Below are positions 31,378-43,101 of a DNA stretch of 64,000 bases, piece after piece (position 1 is the first letter of the stretch; each line of letters starts with the position of its first letter). Below the pieces are notes generated by a model that searched no databases, had not been told where the DNA came from, and saw only the letters and a program-made list of their open reading frames with translations. The position numbers and the translations under genes are program-made. Source of the DNA: Geotrypetes seraphini (lineage: Eukaryota; Chordata; Amphibia; Gymnophiona; Dermophiidae). The stretch is taken from the NCBI RefSeq assembly GCF_902459505.1, contig NC_047085.1:354739836-354803835 (forward strand). Direction: 5' to 3'.

Positions 31378-32061
31378 ATTAATAAGAGTGATTCATACAG
31401 TTTCAAAACTGATGTATCTTCCTATGTGTGCATATTTGAATGTAAAAATGTGATACTGCATGTCTAGTGATATGTTAAACTCTTAATTTATGCAGGCATT
31501 GCATATTGACTTGTATATTGAATGATACTCAAATATATGTTTTGTAAAATTTTGTTGTTCTAAAACATGGATCACTTTTGGAGACTGAAGCCAAAATAAA
31601 ACATTTTCTTTGCAGTAAGAAACTAGTACTTAAAAAAAAAACAAAAAAAACTCTACTCTGTATTTGAAAAATCATAAATCTTCTGTCTCCCCTTCCCCTG
31701 ATTTTAAATAATGGATAAATATCTGCTAAAACACCTCTGATGAACCTGGATAAACACACAAAAAAACACCATTTCCTGTGGTACTTTCTCACCCCTCCCA
31801 TGGCTTGTTTTGTATCCCCCTCAAACGTTGCATCTTTTCTGCACTTGCAACTCCTAGTAGCATAAGTATGCCTATTTGCTTGCACTGGAAGAAGTGCTCA
31901 TCAATACTACCTGAGGGGCACAACTACAAATAAATACTGATTTTTTTTGTAGCCTTAAACAACACCTAATTAACTGGAAAATAAACACCTAAATTTAGAA
32001 TTTACAATCACCTTAGAAACTCTAGCTATAAACTTAGACCAGATAACTGACTAACCCCTCC
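31378..32061. other. Intergenic, no gene seen
   Basis: AT-rich with an A-run at 31632-31650. The minus-strand frame at 31529-31885 has no recognisable domain. Confidence 0.45.
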
Positions 32062-32221
32062 CCCCTCCCTTTTACAAAACCATGAAAGCGTTTTTTTACT
32101 GCTGTCTGGCATGCTGAATGCTCTGCGCTGTCCCCGACGCTCATAGGAACTCTATGAGCATTGGAGCAGCGCACCAGCCAGCGCTAAAAATCGCTTTTAC
32201 GGTTTTGTAAAAGGGGGGTAA
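32062..32221. mobile_element. Foldback element, CCTCCCTTTTACAAAACC ends
   Basis: Left CCCTTTTACAAAACCATGAA and right GGTTTTGTAAAAGGGGGG oppose each other; the inner pair GACGCTCATAGGAACT and CTCTATGAGCATTGG meets at the centre. A half copy is at 765-880. Confidence 0.8.
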
Positions 32222-32939
32222 AACAAATACCAGCCTAACTTATATAGTGTGTATTAGCAAGGGGAGGAGAAGTTTACAATACATGTGGATGGAGTATGGG
32301 CAGATGGGACTCCCAATAACATGCATAACTTAGTAAACTGCATGCATCCTTACCACATTGTCTAAAGTGGTACAACAATAATGTTTACATAATATTGTAA
32401 CAAAAAATATAGGGACCCTTTTACTAAAAAGAATTATGAAATGGACTTAGGTGAATTTTAACACAGGACTTTCCCATGTGCAAAGCCTATTTTTAATGCG
32501 GGCCAAGGTACTATATAAAAATAAAACAAAAGACAAAGAAAATAAGGTAATATTTTTTTTTATTGGACTAATGTATGATGAGCTTTTTTTAATAGAGCAT
32601 ACGAGTAAAGCACATTAGCAAGTACAATAAAGATAATGGCAATTCAGCCTTCATAAGATCACTAAAAGCTTCACCTTTCACAAATAAGCAAGGATGGTGC
32701 AGAGCTTGGCTGCCGAGAGGAATGGACATGTGATCTGTTGCTCCTCCCTTCCTGCATTATTGAAAGCTCTCATACTTAAGATTTTTCCCTCTCTGAGGTG
32801 AAATCTTATATCAACTGGAAGAATAACAGTATGGCATCCAGAAAACAGACAAAATTGGAGACTGCCTTTGCAGCTACGGGTGGAGAAGCCCCTGTAATCA
32901 CTACATTGATACTTAAACATATGCACTCCTCTATATACC
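32222..32939. other. Intergenic, no gene seen
   Basis: AT-rich. At 32560-32600 ATTGGACTAATGTATGATGA resembles the 50340-50400 stretch (GTCCAATAAAATGG), probably one old repeat. No coding exon. Confidence 0.4.
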
Positions 32940-33427
32940 CCCAAAACCTTTTTTTACTGGCATATAAGTGGCTCCTGCAGCCATAAGAGCTATTAGGGTG
33001 GTAGATAAGTGGGTCTTGGGGATTCTGGAGGTGGTTTTAGGGCTCACCGTGACCTATAAGGGAGCTATAGTGAGGAGAAGACATGGCACCCTTTTTGTGA
33101 AGTTCACAACAATGCCCTGTAAGGTACCCCACTATTTAGGTGCCATGCCTGGGTGTTCAGTCCATCATTTTGCAGACTCCTCCCACATCCAACAGGACTT
33201 GTTCTAGGCGCTTTTGACTTGGACGAAAAGTTGGACAAAAATGTGGTATAAAGATAGACAATTTAGCGGCTTGGATGATCAGATCAGCAGGACGTATAAT
33301 TAAATGATTTTCGAAATGGAAAAAAAATTGGAAGAATTTTTCAAAAATGTGTCCTAAGCTATTTTTTACTTTGGACGACTTGCAACTTGGACGAAAACAG
33401 ACTTAGATGTTCCTTTCGATTATGCCC
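32940..33427. mobile_element. Non-autonomous element with GATTATGCCCCTC end
   Basis: Right end TTCGATTATGCCCCTC and internal GACTTGGACGAAAAG and ACTTGGACGAAAACAGAC match the ends and sub-ends of 7150-8938. The left part (TTAGGGCTCACCGTGACCTA) resembles the middle of 37610-38490. Boundaries approximate. Confidence 0.45.
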
Positions 33428-34302
33428 CTCTATATATATGTACAAGATATCTAAATGAAGGCCACAGGATTGTTCTGGGATTGGATTATTAGCTCATAAA
33501 ATATGCAGTGAAGTCATATTGCAGTGTTTTCATATTGAATAGTGATAATTAATTAAGGGGAAATAGAATGACATAATAGGGTGTGATAGTAAATTGAATT
33601 AATTTTATTGTTCATCTTGCTTCTTCACTGGGTATTAGTATGGGAATGTAATATTGATTTTAAGGTTAAGAATGAATTTGGATTTGGGTTTGATGTAATT
33701 TAAAATTTTCAATTGAATTCATGAAATCTGCATTTATTCTTCATATATACATTTTTTAAATTATGTATATTGAACATATTTTAAGATGTATTAACTATTC
33801 AATAAATTATTTGTGGATCGGATATATGAAATGTTTATATATTTATTACATACAAATATGAAAATATATGAAATATCTTTAATATATTTAGGTATTAAGA
33901 TGCTGTTTCATAGTGTACTTCAATTAATGAAATGGCTGTATGGCAAGTCCTTAATAACCAAGATAATCAAGTTTGCAATAAATAGTTAATAGTAGTATAT
34001 TACTGGGGAGTCTCAGAACTGCCACCCTGACTTTCAAATATCAGTGCAGCAGCACTCGTCACTGTTCTCATCCAGTTTTATGACAAACTATTTATAGAAC
34101 TTGTTTTTATATTATATAATTTAATTTTACTTTAATTTCATACTTTAAATCCTATCTTCTTGTTCAATTCATTCACTTCTCTTCTTGCATTGCTTTGCAA
34201 TTCAATTCATCTTTTTCAAATAAAAGTACTATACTTTAATTATAAGTGCTTATTTCATTCCTGATATCTCCAAATAGCAATATTTATAGACTTAACTTAA
34301 TC
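33428..34302. other. Intergenic, AT-rich, no gene seen
   Basis: Very AT-rich, many TATATT runs; no features I can support. Confidence 0.5.
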
Positions 34303-34372
34303 ATGTTGTTGCACTGCCCCCACCAACGCGTTTCTATTCTTCATCAGGATGGGACTAGTGCCACAACAACAA
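34303..34372 (-). ncRNA. Hammerhead-ribozyme-like motif with exact CTGATGA and GAAAC core
   Basis: On the minus strand: a long stem I arm (GTTGTTG and GCACT, 34370-34357), CCCATC, then CTGATGA (34347-34341), AGAATA, GAAAC, and an ACGCGT stem III with two-base loop, then GGTGGG and AGTGCAACAAC returning as stem I (34315-34305). Both conserved core boxes are exact and stem I is long, but stem II is nearly absent. Penelope-like elements are the likely source. Loss of stem II suggests low or no activity. Confidence 0.5.
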
Positions 34373-34645
34373 CCTGAGCTCAAGAGCTCTGCTTATCCCG
34401 CAACCATTTTAGAACTTTCAATATGTTAAATAGAAGATTGATTAAATTGGTAAAATCCTTAATTCCTGGAATTTCTTAATTTTCCACACACATCCAGATA
34501 GGGAGGGAAAGGGAAGGGGAGGGTGTAGGGTAATTTATTTGTTTTAATATTTGTTCAAATACAAGTGCTGTTAATTGTTGTATCTGTATGCACTTTTTGT
34601 AAGTCTTGAAAATTAATAAAGATTTTTTAAAAATAAAAAAATAAG
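34373..34645 (+). mobile_element. L1-like 3' end with poly-A
   Basis: CTTGAAAATTAATAAAGATT followed by TTTTTAAAAATAAAAAAAT resembles L1-like 3' tails and the one at 15285-15315. The preceding GGGAGGGAAAGGGAAGGGGA G-rich patch (about 34500-34525) is common in L1 3' UTRs. Confidence 0.4.
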
Positions 34646-35041
34646 CAAGGACAAGAAAAGTCCAATATATTCCAAGGTAAAGAGAACTATACAATGCAAT
34701 CCTCCTATGTTTGTCTCTTATCCAAAGGAGCTCACGGTAGCATTACCATCTCAATTTGCACATGCATTTTTACTATAATTTTTTATTTTTGCATATTTTT
34801 GCATTTTTATTTTTGCATATGTGGCCATTAGTGCTTGAGACCTGCAAATATATTAAGCGGGAGCATTTTCTGGCTCCTATTTAGGAGCAACTAAATGCTC
34901 CTGTGCACAGGAGCCAACTTTTCAAAATGATTGGGGGTGATCAAGCTCCACCCCCCAGACCCCACCCATGCTCTACCCCGGACCCCACCCCCATAATAAT
35001 AGTACTAATTGTAATGCCATTTTTTTCCATTAATTCTTTCA
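34646..35041. other. Intergenic, no gene seen
   Basis: Contains TTTTTGCATATTTTTGCATT repeats near 34780-34820 and a C-rich patch. No coding exon. Confidence 0.45.
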
Positions 35042-35160
35042 TATATAATAATAATAATAATAACTTTATTTTTCTATACCGCCATAGTCAGACGACTTCT
35101 AGGCGGTTCAACATCGAAAGAAGGCTGGACATTCAGCGAATTACAAATGCATGAGGGGAA
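35042..35160 (-). mobile_element. LINE or SINE 3' end, TAATAA tail
   Basis: A TAATAA repeat then CTTTATTTTTCTATACCGCC and CTTCTAGGCGGTTCAACATC; read on the minus strand this is GGCGGTATAGAAAAATAAAG plus an ATT tail. The same end forms part of the large inverted repeat at 16120-16200 and 16640-16710. Confidence 0.6.
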
Positions 35161-35639
35161 AGTTACAGAAGAAAGGGTAGTAGTGGAGGGAAATATAAGA
35201 GGGGTTGAAAGTGGGAGGGAAAGTGAGAGGGGTAGGAATTGCCTGAAGATTGCTTTGGGTTGTAGGGGGAAAAAGCTTAGTGAGCGTGGATTGGTCTGTT
35301 TAGGTGATGAATATACACACAATATAATCTTATTAACAATACATAAAGGTTGACCACAAAATTACACTACACAAAGCACAGTGTATGGTGCTTCTCAACA
35401 TTCATTCCTACCAGAACACCTGGCCTTGGTCACATGGGCAGAACTCAGATAAACCCTATGCAAATACATGATCACAAACTAAAAGTTCTAATATAAAAAA
35501 TGAAACCGTAAGATGCCAGACTCTGCATGTAATACAACAAATTAATTTATTCCTAAACAGTGCAAAATATAGACAGCAGATGTAAATTCTCAAAACCATC
35601 ATATTTCAATCACTAAATTGAAAATAAAATCATTTTCCT
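35161..35639. other. Intergenic, no gene seen
   Basis: Purine-rich short patch at 35165-35240, then AT-rich sequence. No supported feature. Confidence 0.4.
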
Positions 35640-37210
35640 ACCTTTGCTGTTAGTGATTTTATTTTTCTAATATTTTTCCAGTCTCTGGTTGAACTTCCTT
35701 CTATGTACTCTTAACTGTTTCCAGGGCCTTCTTATCCATTTGCTGTTTCTCTCTCCTTCTTCAATTTCTGCCCTACATCCCTCTTTGGCATTAACTTTCA
35801 TATTCAACTTTTTTCAATTTTTCAGCTTTCTCAAATCTATCTATTGCTCCATATCTTCCCTTCCCATCTATCCAGAGCACCATCTCCTCCCTCTTTCTTC
35901 CCATCTTTTCTTAAACAGCATTTCATGCATTTCTCTTCCCATCCCTGTCCAGCATTTCCTCCCCCCTTCCCCCCCCCCCAGTGGTCTGACATCTTTCTCC
36001 TCTCTTTCCCACAGTTTGGCATCTCTTTCCCCTTTATGGTCTTATATCTCCCTGTCCTTCTCTTCCCCCTCTCACCTACCTTGCTCTCCTCCTTCTCTTC
36101 TCTGGTCTGGCATCTCTCTCTTCTTCACTCTCCCTCCAGTAGCCCAACATTTCTCTCCTTCCCTTTCTCCTTTGTGGTTTAGTATCTCCTCTTCTCCCTT
36201 TCCCTCCTCCCTACCATGGTCTGGCATCTCTGTCCTCCCCTTCCCCTCCCCCCACCGGAGGTCTGGCATCTCTTTCTTTTTTTCCTCTTCATTCCCACAG
36301 TCCAGCATTTTTCTAATGACCCCCCATGATCTCCCAGTGACCCCCCCCCTGCATTCCTCTCCTCCACAGGATCTGATAAGGCAACTACTCTTGCACTCTT
36401 CAGGCCACTGGCAGTGTAAATGAAGTAAACACTCTGTCTGCTGTGGCCCGGAAGCTTTCCCTCTGCAGAGACAGGAAGCAACAGCAAAGGAAAAGCTTCC
36501 GGGACACGGAAGGCAGCAAGTTTACTTCCCTTACACTGCTGGCGGCCCAAAGAGTGCATGAGCGGCTGCAGCAATGGATCACACCATCCTCAGATCCACT
36601 ATTCTCATTTTCTCAACTACTCTTTCATCCAGCATCTCTCTCCCTCCTTCCCCACTACCACAGCGTGCACCATCTCTCTTTTTCTCTTTCCAACTACCCT
36701 CCTATCCAGTACCTCTGTGCTCCCTCCCTGCCTATCCCCCCTTGGGTCCAACTTCTCTCCCTTTCTTGTTCCTTCCTCCATCCCATTGCCCACCATCTTT
36801 CTCCCTCTCCTCTGTTTCCAGGCTATTATTTCTCCTCCCCCACTACCCTCAGTCTGGCATATCCCCCTCTCTTTGCACCCACCCCTCTCAATCTGTGTAC
36901 TTCCAGAAGAGCTACACTAGGGGTTCGCCCGAAGACCGGCATGTTCCCCCCTCATCTCCACCCTCGTCCAACATCTCCATGGCATTTCCAGTTTAACTTT
37001 TAAAAGTAATTACGGCCTGCAGAGGATCGCCAGCCCTGCAGCGAATCTAACAGGCATCCCGTGGCCTCCACTGAATTTCCCTCTGTCATGGTTCCGCCCT
37101 TACTCTGGTGTAATGGCCTGTTCCCATCTGAGACAGACCATGGTAGAGACAAAGTGCTGTGGAAGCCGTGGGAAGCCTGTTAGATTCGTTGCAGGGCCAG
37201 CGATCCTCTG
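35640..37210. repeat. Pyrimidine-rich composite with two foldbacks
   Basis: Two CT-rich blocks (35690-36360, 36590-36930) carry many GTCTGGCATCTCTNTCCTTC-type units. Between them is a foldback at about 36390-36560 (ACTGGCAGTGTAAATGAAG opposing CTTCCCTTACACTGCTGGC). A second lies at 37019-37208 (GCAGAGGATCGCCAGCCCTG opposing CAGGGCCAGCGATCCTCTGC). CCTACCTTTGCTGTTAG at 35639 is the complement-type of the CAACAAAGGTAGAAAA end at 11430 and 50105. No gene; open frames are compositional. Confidence 0.65.
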
Positions 37211-37609
37211 CTAGCCGAGGGCTATTAGTGCATCTGCGCTCACATGAGGTCCTCAAAATATTGAGGGTGCCCACAGAGCTGACACCTATGTTCTAGTTAA
37301 TACTCGATAATGCAAATGCACTAGTTAGATAACATTTCCATGTCTACCCCAACCCATGACATTCTCCTTTCAAGAAATTACAAAAATAAATAGCACACAA
37401 TTAGCATGAACTGACAACCAAATTACTGCAAAAACACTTTAGCATGCACATTAGCTATTTTTCCTGCCTTATATGCACATTAGCATTTAATGCAGTTTAT
37501 GAAAAGGACCCCTTGGATAACTTCATAATAAATATGCAAATAGCACGGGCATAGTTTTATTTCATTTGGCTGTTTCATGGAGGCGGGGAGGGTGTGGCTT
37601 GACACATGG
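37211..37609. other. Intergenic, no gene seen
   Basis: AT-rich; a GTTTATGAAAAGGACCCC near 37494 resembles one end of the GGGCTCCTTTTAC miniature family. No coding exon. Confidence 0.4.
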
Positions 37610-38490
37610 AGGGCATTTTCGATAGGACATCTAGGAAAGACATCCAGAAATCCAGTAGAGAAAATATCCATTTACAAAATCACAAGACGTCTTTTTTTTA
37701 ATGATCTATCTAGACGTTTTGACCCTTAGTGCAGCTATCCTTTTTGGCCATTTTTGAATATGAAGATGTCCAAATTAAAAATGCACAAAAACAGGCCATT
37801 GGGACGTCCAAGCAGCCAGCATTCTTGGCAAATTGGCCACCCAGAAAGCTGAGCAAAGCAGAGGAGTATTCTAGGAGATACTACAGTGAACATTTATTTA
37901 TTCATTCATTCAATTTTCTATACCGTTCTCCCAGGGGAGCTCAGAATGGTTTACATGCATTTATTCAAGTACTCAAGCAGTTTCCCTGTCTGTCCCGGTG
38001 GACTCACAATCTATCTAATGTACCTGGAGCAATGGGGGGATTAAGTGACTTGCCCAGGGTCATAAGAAGCAGCGTTGGTATGAACCCATAACCTCAGGGT
38101 GCTGAGGCTGTAGCTTTAACCACTGCACCACACACTCCCCTTTAAAAGTCCCAGGTATACTATAACCTGCTTATATTGTATGTTGAACTCACCAAAACCC
38201 ACCCAAAACTTACTGTACCCATCTGTACACCACAACAATAGTCCTTATGCCTGCAGGTGTCATCTTTAGGTACAGTAGGTTTTGGGTGGGTTTTGGAGGG
38301 CTCACCATATAATATAAGCAGGTTATGACGACATGTATACCTGGGATTTTTTAATGTGATGTTCTCTGCATTAACCCTAGATTGCCCCTCTGCTCTGCTC
38401 AGATGTCTGTGTGGCCAGTTTGCTAAGAATACTGGTTGCTTGTATGTTCCAATAGCTTGTTTATCTGCATTTTTCATGTTCGAAATTCCT
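37610..38490. mobile_element. Foldback element interrupted by a SINE
   Basis: AAAAATGCACAAAAACAGGC and AGCCAGCATTCTTGGCAAAT at the left oppose AGTTTGCTAAGAATACTGGT and CTGCATTTTTCATGTT at the right; inner arms GGTATACTATAACCTGCTTA and TAAGCAGGTTATGACGACAT surround ACCCACCCAAAAC/GTTTTGGGTGGG. A SINE (37889-38141) was inserted in the left arm. Confidence 0.75.
37889..38141 (-). mobile_element. tRNA-derived CORE-type SINE, complete copy
   Basis: Best-preserved copy. On the minus strand: A-box region TGGTGCAGTGGTTAAAGC (38130-38113), B-box region GGTTATGGGTTCATACC (38093-38077), CORE-like GACCCTGGGCAAGTCACTTA, body, then tail GAATGAATGAATAAATAAA. A pol III promoter from a tRNA is the family norm. 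It lies in the arm of the foldback above. Confidence 0.85.
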
Positions 38491-39459
38491 TTCTACCTTT
38501 GCTGTTTGAGCACTTTATTTGATTGGGTTGGTCCCAGTCTCTTCCATTTTCCATGTGTTAGTCTTCTAATTCTTTTCCATTACTTTTCTCTCATCTTCTT
38601 CCTTCCCTTCTCTACATCTGTGTGGCGCTGATCTTTTGTTTTGGGTTTTTTCCTGCCTTTCTCTTCTTGTATATCTCTCTTTCTCTCACCCTCTAGTCTT
38701 TGGTCTTCATTTCACTTCTCATCTACCTACTGGCTTTTCCCCCATCTCCCTCTCATTCCCTCTCCAGTTTCCCATTGCCCCTTCTATATCTCCTGTCCCC
38801 AATCTCTTGCCCCCTCCTCCACTTTTCACCCACTTTCAAAGCCCCCCATTCCCATCCTCTGAAGTCGGAAGCAATTTTGGGTGGATTCAAAGTCGGTAAA
38901 AAATGTATATAAAACATAAATGATAAATTTATCATATATTATAATGCTTGCGCCCTGGACCTAGATCCAGAACAAAAAAATGTAAAGCCTAATATCAGTA
39001 GGAGTCAGAGCTGGAGCTGGAGTCGGACAGTAGAAAACAGAGGAGTTGGAATCAAAGGTGAAGGTTTGGTGTACCGACTCCACAGCCCTGATTTGTACTC
39101 ACCCTCTTAGTCTTCATCTACTGTACCCTCCACTGTATCTCATTATCCAAACAGTCCTAGCTTCATCCCCATCTCTCCTTCCTTGCCCAGTTTTCAACTT
39201 CATTTCCACCCTCACTCAACCACTTCGGTCCTATCCCCTTTCTCCCATATCCCTCAATGGTATCCCCATTCTTTTTCAATGTCTCTCATCCTCTCTCCAG
39301 TCTTCCAGGTCATTCACGTTATGTCTAAACTGTTCCTCACATGTCATCTCCTTTCTTTCCCGTTTTCTCCTGTCCCTCATTAAATGCCCTCACTCTCTCA
39401 AACATCAATATAACCCCACCACGGCCAGCTCAAGGGACAGTGGTGCCCCCTCCCCCATT
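38491..39459. repeat. Pyrimidine-rich composite, no gene
   Basis: Starts TTCTACCTTTGCTGTTTGAG like 35640 and is CT-rich to about 38860, then again 39090-39400. The GGAGTCAGAGCTGGAGCTGG stretch (about 39000-39030) is a short direct repeat. Same composite family as 35640-37210. Confidence 0.5.
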
Positions 39460-39745
39460 CCTACAAACTGGTATCGTTCCCCCAATTCCAGAGGATGTGG
39501 TAAGAGTGGATAGCGTAGCTGGTTTTAAGAAAGGTTTGGACAAGTTCCTGGAGGAAAAGTCCATAGTCTGATATTGAGAAAGACATGGGGGAAGCCACTG
39601 CTTGCCCTGGATCGGTAGCATGGAAAGTTGCTACTCCTTGGGATTTGGACAGGTACTAATGACCTGGATTGGCCACCATGAGAATGGGCTACTGGACTTG
39701 ATGGACCATTGGTCTGACCCAGTAAGGCTATTCTTATGTTCTCAA
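39460..39745 (+). mobile_element. CR1-clade LINE 3' end
   Basis: Ends a LINE frame with GFKKGLDKFLEEKSIV and continues through a 3' UTR with GACTTGATGGACCATTGGTC and CCCAGTAAGGC to the TTCTTATGTTC tail. Tail type matches the LINEs at 47072 and 51034. 5'-truncated. Confidence 0.8.
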
Positions 39746-39926
39746 GTCTCCTCCTCCTGCTGGACTAGTTGAGGCACTGGCTCAGGGCACTGATGATAAA
39801 GTGTACTAAAATCTCAGTCCAGCATCTATCCCTCTAGAAGTCTGAAGGTAGACTGGACTGGAATTTTGTCACACCATCTCCCCTATCCAGTACTATGTAT
39901 GGGAAGGTCCGGCGCACACGCACACG
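39746..39926. other. Intergenic, no gene seen
   Basis: Short unassigned stretch between the CR1 end and a miniature element; CACACGCACACGC near 39915. Confidence 0.4.
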
Positions 39927-40051
39927 CATTTTAGCATGCGCTAAATCCGCGCTATGTGGCTAGAATTAACGCCAGCTCAATGCTGGCATTAGCGTCTAGC
40001 TCGCGCTATTCCACGTGTTAATGCCCTAACGCGGCCTAGTAAAAGGAGCCC
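39927..40051. mobile_element. Miniature element, right end AGTAAAAGGAGCCC
   Basis: Palindromic interior AACGCCAGCTCAATGCTGGC and GCGTCTAGCTCGCGCTA. Very similar to 42972-43101 (same AACGCCAGCTCAATG core). The left end is diverged. Confidence 0.65.
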
Positions 40052-40304
40052 ATAGTCATTGATTCATTTACTAGAGTGATTTAAGGCTTTGTAAGTTCTA
40101 AGGTCATTCTGTCCTCTTATGTTTTGTTTGCTAATATCTCACTTTATGGAAGAATTGTACGAATCCTGCTATATAACATGCACCGCAATAGCCTGAATCC
40201 ACATATAACATAATCATGTCTTGGCTCCCTTTTATTTTTACTTACAGTTGCTCTCCAAGCACTCAACTTCAGTCTGGCTACTGCCTGCAACCACCCCCTG
40301 CACC
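40052..40304. other. Intergenic, no gene seen
   Basis: Nothing I can support between the two miniature elements. Confidence 0.4.
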
Positions 40305-40751
40305 CAATGGCATAGTAATGAGGGAGGGGCAGTTCGCCATGGGCGCCATGTTGGTGGGGGCACCGGCACCCCTCCTCCTCTCCGCCCCCCACTTCTTCCC
40401 ACTCCTCCCCTAGCCACGCAAGCGCCCCTCCCCCTTCCCTTCTCCTGTACCTCTGGTTGCTCACCACCATGAGCAACAACTTCATCGTGCTCCTCACGAC
40501 TACATCATCTCTCTTGCTGGTGTCGCTTCTGGGTGCCGCGCGTAGGAAGTGATGTCAAAGGGAGAGCCGACAGGGTCGCGAGGAGCACATTGAAGTTCTT
40601 GTTGCTCATGGCAGTGAACGACTAGAGGTAAAGGGGAAGGAAAGAAAAAGGAGGGGGGCGCATGCACGGCAGGGGGGCTGTTGGGGGTGGCGATGCAAGC
40701 AGGGGAGGGGCGCCACTGCCCAAGACGCTTCTCACCCTCCCTACGCCACTG
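40305..40751. mobile_element. hAT non-autonomous element, CAATGGCATAGTAA ends
   Basis: Left CAATGGCATAGTAATGAGGG, right CCCTCCCTACGCCACTG. Target octamers CCTGCACC (40297-40304) and CCTGCACT (40752-40759). Interior: C-rich left, a GAGCAACAACTTCATCGTGC foldback with TGAAGTTCTTGTTGCTC, G-rich right. Same family as 58808-59208. Confidence 0.85.
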
Positions 40752-42217
40752 CCTGCACTCGCTTGAAAAACACTCCAACCAATGTCTAGCTATGCTGAGG
40801 GGTTAATCTCCTGGGCCCACATTTACTCTGGCGAATGCCTAGCTACACTGGGCCCCCCCCCCCATGCCTGCTTGAAAAACACTCCAGCCAGTGTCTAGCT
40901 ATGGGAACCTACCTCAGTGTGCCTGCATAAAAACCACTCTGGATAATGTCCACCTACAATGAAGGGGAGCCTGTAGGTAAGCTGTGTTTATGTGACTGAA
41001 AACCCCACTATGACGTGACTGCACGCCACACAATGCTATTTTATGGGCCCTAATCATCGCATTATATTGGAGTTCCACTGTAGTTTAGTAACTCCTTAGT
41101 TAACTAGCTCAATCCTTCATAAAAATAATTCCTTTAATTTTAACGTCTGCAAATGGTGATTCATGCACACAAAAATGCTCAATGGCCCCAAAGTTTCAGG
41201 CAGTTACACATTTTGGCGGTGAAAGCCCTATTTGGAAGTGGGTATTTATCTGTTTTCTGTTTGCCAACAACAAAGCTTTGCACCTAGTCTGCTACACATG
41301 ACATTTTATTCATATTCAAAATCAACAAGGCATTATGATGCACGCTCATGCCAAGCTGCCCATTCATTTTGAATTTGGCAAATAGTGACGCGAAGGCTAG
41401 TTTTCACAGAAAAGCTAACTGCCTCGTTCAAATATACTTATTTATTGCCAGTCTTAGCAAACTTTCACATGAAATGGCCAAAAACCCAGGTGAATCCTGC
41501 GAGTCTGTATCGCAACTATTCCTTCTTCAGTAAGGCCTAATACTTATAAAGAAAAACATTTTCTTCCTTCTCTCTCATCCATTATAAATCTTTGTTCTTT
41601 TCTGTCGTCATGCTAGACAGGTTTATTTTTCTTTAATGCAACTCTTCTTTTACTGTTAACATTCTCTTCAACCCTATATCCCTCTTTTCCCTCCAGTCAC
41701 TTTCAGGGTTCCATATATAGCAATGTATTTTAATATCAGAATTGGAATGAACCACTTTCTTTTCTCCATCTTTGTTTCTCTCCCCATATCTTTCTTTATT
41801 CATCTCACTCATTAGCCCTTTTCATTTTTCTTTGTCTGATCACATTGCTCCCCCCCGATACAAAGTTCTATTGATCCTCTTTCTTCCACCTTGATATTTT
41901 CTTTGCACTCTCTTTTCCAAATATATCCTACACTTTTCTCACCTCTGGTATCTTTGCCCTTCAAACAGGCTTCATCTCTCCTCTGCTGAACTTTTGCCCT
42001 GCTGATCACTGTTCTCTTTCTCCCCCTCCCTTTTATTCTGAAAGTTCTCACCATAATATCCATAAATTCAGGGTATGTGGATGGTCATGTTGTCATGGGA
42101 TGTTTTCTACAATGTTTCAGTATGGTAGAAAAACAACCAATACTAAAAAAAAAAAAAAAAAACCCTTAAAAAAAAAAGCTTTAGGGAGGATATGCACTAA
42201 ACCTCGGTTCATAGTCA
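40752..42217. other. Intergenic, no gene seen
   Basis: 40790-40940 has repeated phrases (AAAAACACTCCANCCANTGT, TAGCTA) suggesting a tandem of about 65-95 bases. 41540-42060 is pyrimidine-rich. Poly-A runs at 42145-42178. No coding exon. Confidence 0.45.
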
Positions 42218-42602
42218 GTGGCGCGCAAGACACCAGCACACCGACAATGCAGTGCAAGAAAGAAGCGCGCCGCGGGAAAACTTATTTTTAAAGAGCTCCG
42301 ACGGGGGTTGTTCACTTTACCGCATAGTTGGGAGGGTTTGGGGGGTTGGAACCCTCCATTATAGAGAAAACAGAACTTTTTCTGATTTTTTTTCAAGAAA
42401 AGTTCTGTTTTCTCTATAATGTGGGGGGTTGCACACCCCCAACAGCAGCACGAACACTATGCAGTTAAATGGGGGGTTTCCCCCCACATCCCCCCCCCCC
42501 GTCAGAGCTCTTTAAAAATAAGTTTTCCCGTGGCGCGCTTCTTTCTTGCATGGAATTGTCAGCGCTGGATTGTCGGTGCGCTGGTGTCTGGCGCGCGATT
42601 AT
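42218..42602. repeat. Long foldback with arms of about 180 bases
   Basis: Outer pair GTGGCGCGCAAGACACCAGC and GCTGGTGTCTGGCGCGC; then AGCGCGCCGCGGGAAAACTT and AAGTTTTCCCGTGGCGCGCT; inner pair TTATAGAGAAAACAGAACTT and AAGTTCTGTTTTCTCTATAA. Loop of about 16 bases near 42382-42396. Miniature element of unknown family. Confidence 0.88.
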
Positions 42603-42971
42603 CCAATCACCCTAAACCTCAACTTCAAAAATGCTCCCAAAGGATTGTTATTCACAGTTGGAATCGCCACTAATAGCAAAACGTCCAAATCATAAGCCGG
42701 CCCTAGTCCCACCCACACCACGCCTCTAACATGCCTCCTTGAGATTTAGACAAATTGCAGATGCACACCATAAAAATCTGTCTAGAAAATTGGTTTTGAA
42801 AATAGCAAACTGGAGGGGGGTTTGGTCCGAAAAATGTCCATCTGCCCCTTTATGCTACATTTTGGACATTTTCCTCTTTCGAAAATGAGCCCCAAAACCA
42901 GCTCCTTAACTAGAACTGCCTGCTTTGCTGTTCTTTATGTTTTGATCAATGGCTTTTCTGGTTTTGACATA
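42603..42971. other. Intergenic, no gene seen
   Basis: 42770-42890 carries GTCTAGAAAATTGGTTTTGA and a GTCCATCTGCCCCTTTATG, fragments like the ends of the 37610-38490 family. Confidence 0.4.
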
Positions 42972-43101
42972 GGGCTCCTTTTACTAAGGTGCACTAGCGT
43001 TTTTAGCGCAGACTGCGCGCCAAGAACTAACGCCAGCTCAATGGTGGCATTAACGTCTAGCGCACACTAAAACCACTAGCGCAGCTTAGTAAAAGGAGCC
43101 C
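42972..43101. mobile_element. Miniature foldback element, GGGCTCCTTTTAC ends, ATA target duplication
   Basis: GGGCTCCTTTTACTAAGGTG at the left, GCTTAGTAAAAGGAGCCC at the right, flanked by ATA on both sides. The palindromic core is shared with 39927-40051. Confidence 0.85.

Noticed and set aside
31529-31885. A 118-residue minus-strand frame
   Set aside because: No domain, AT-rich DNA, likely chance.
35689-37003. Pro/Ser/Phe-rich frames of up to 244 residues
   Set aside because: Low-complexity pyrimidine-rich repeat; no domain or splice context.
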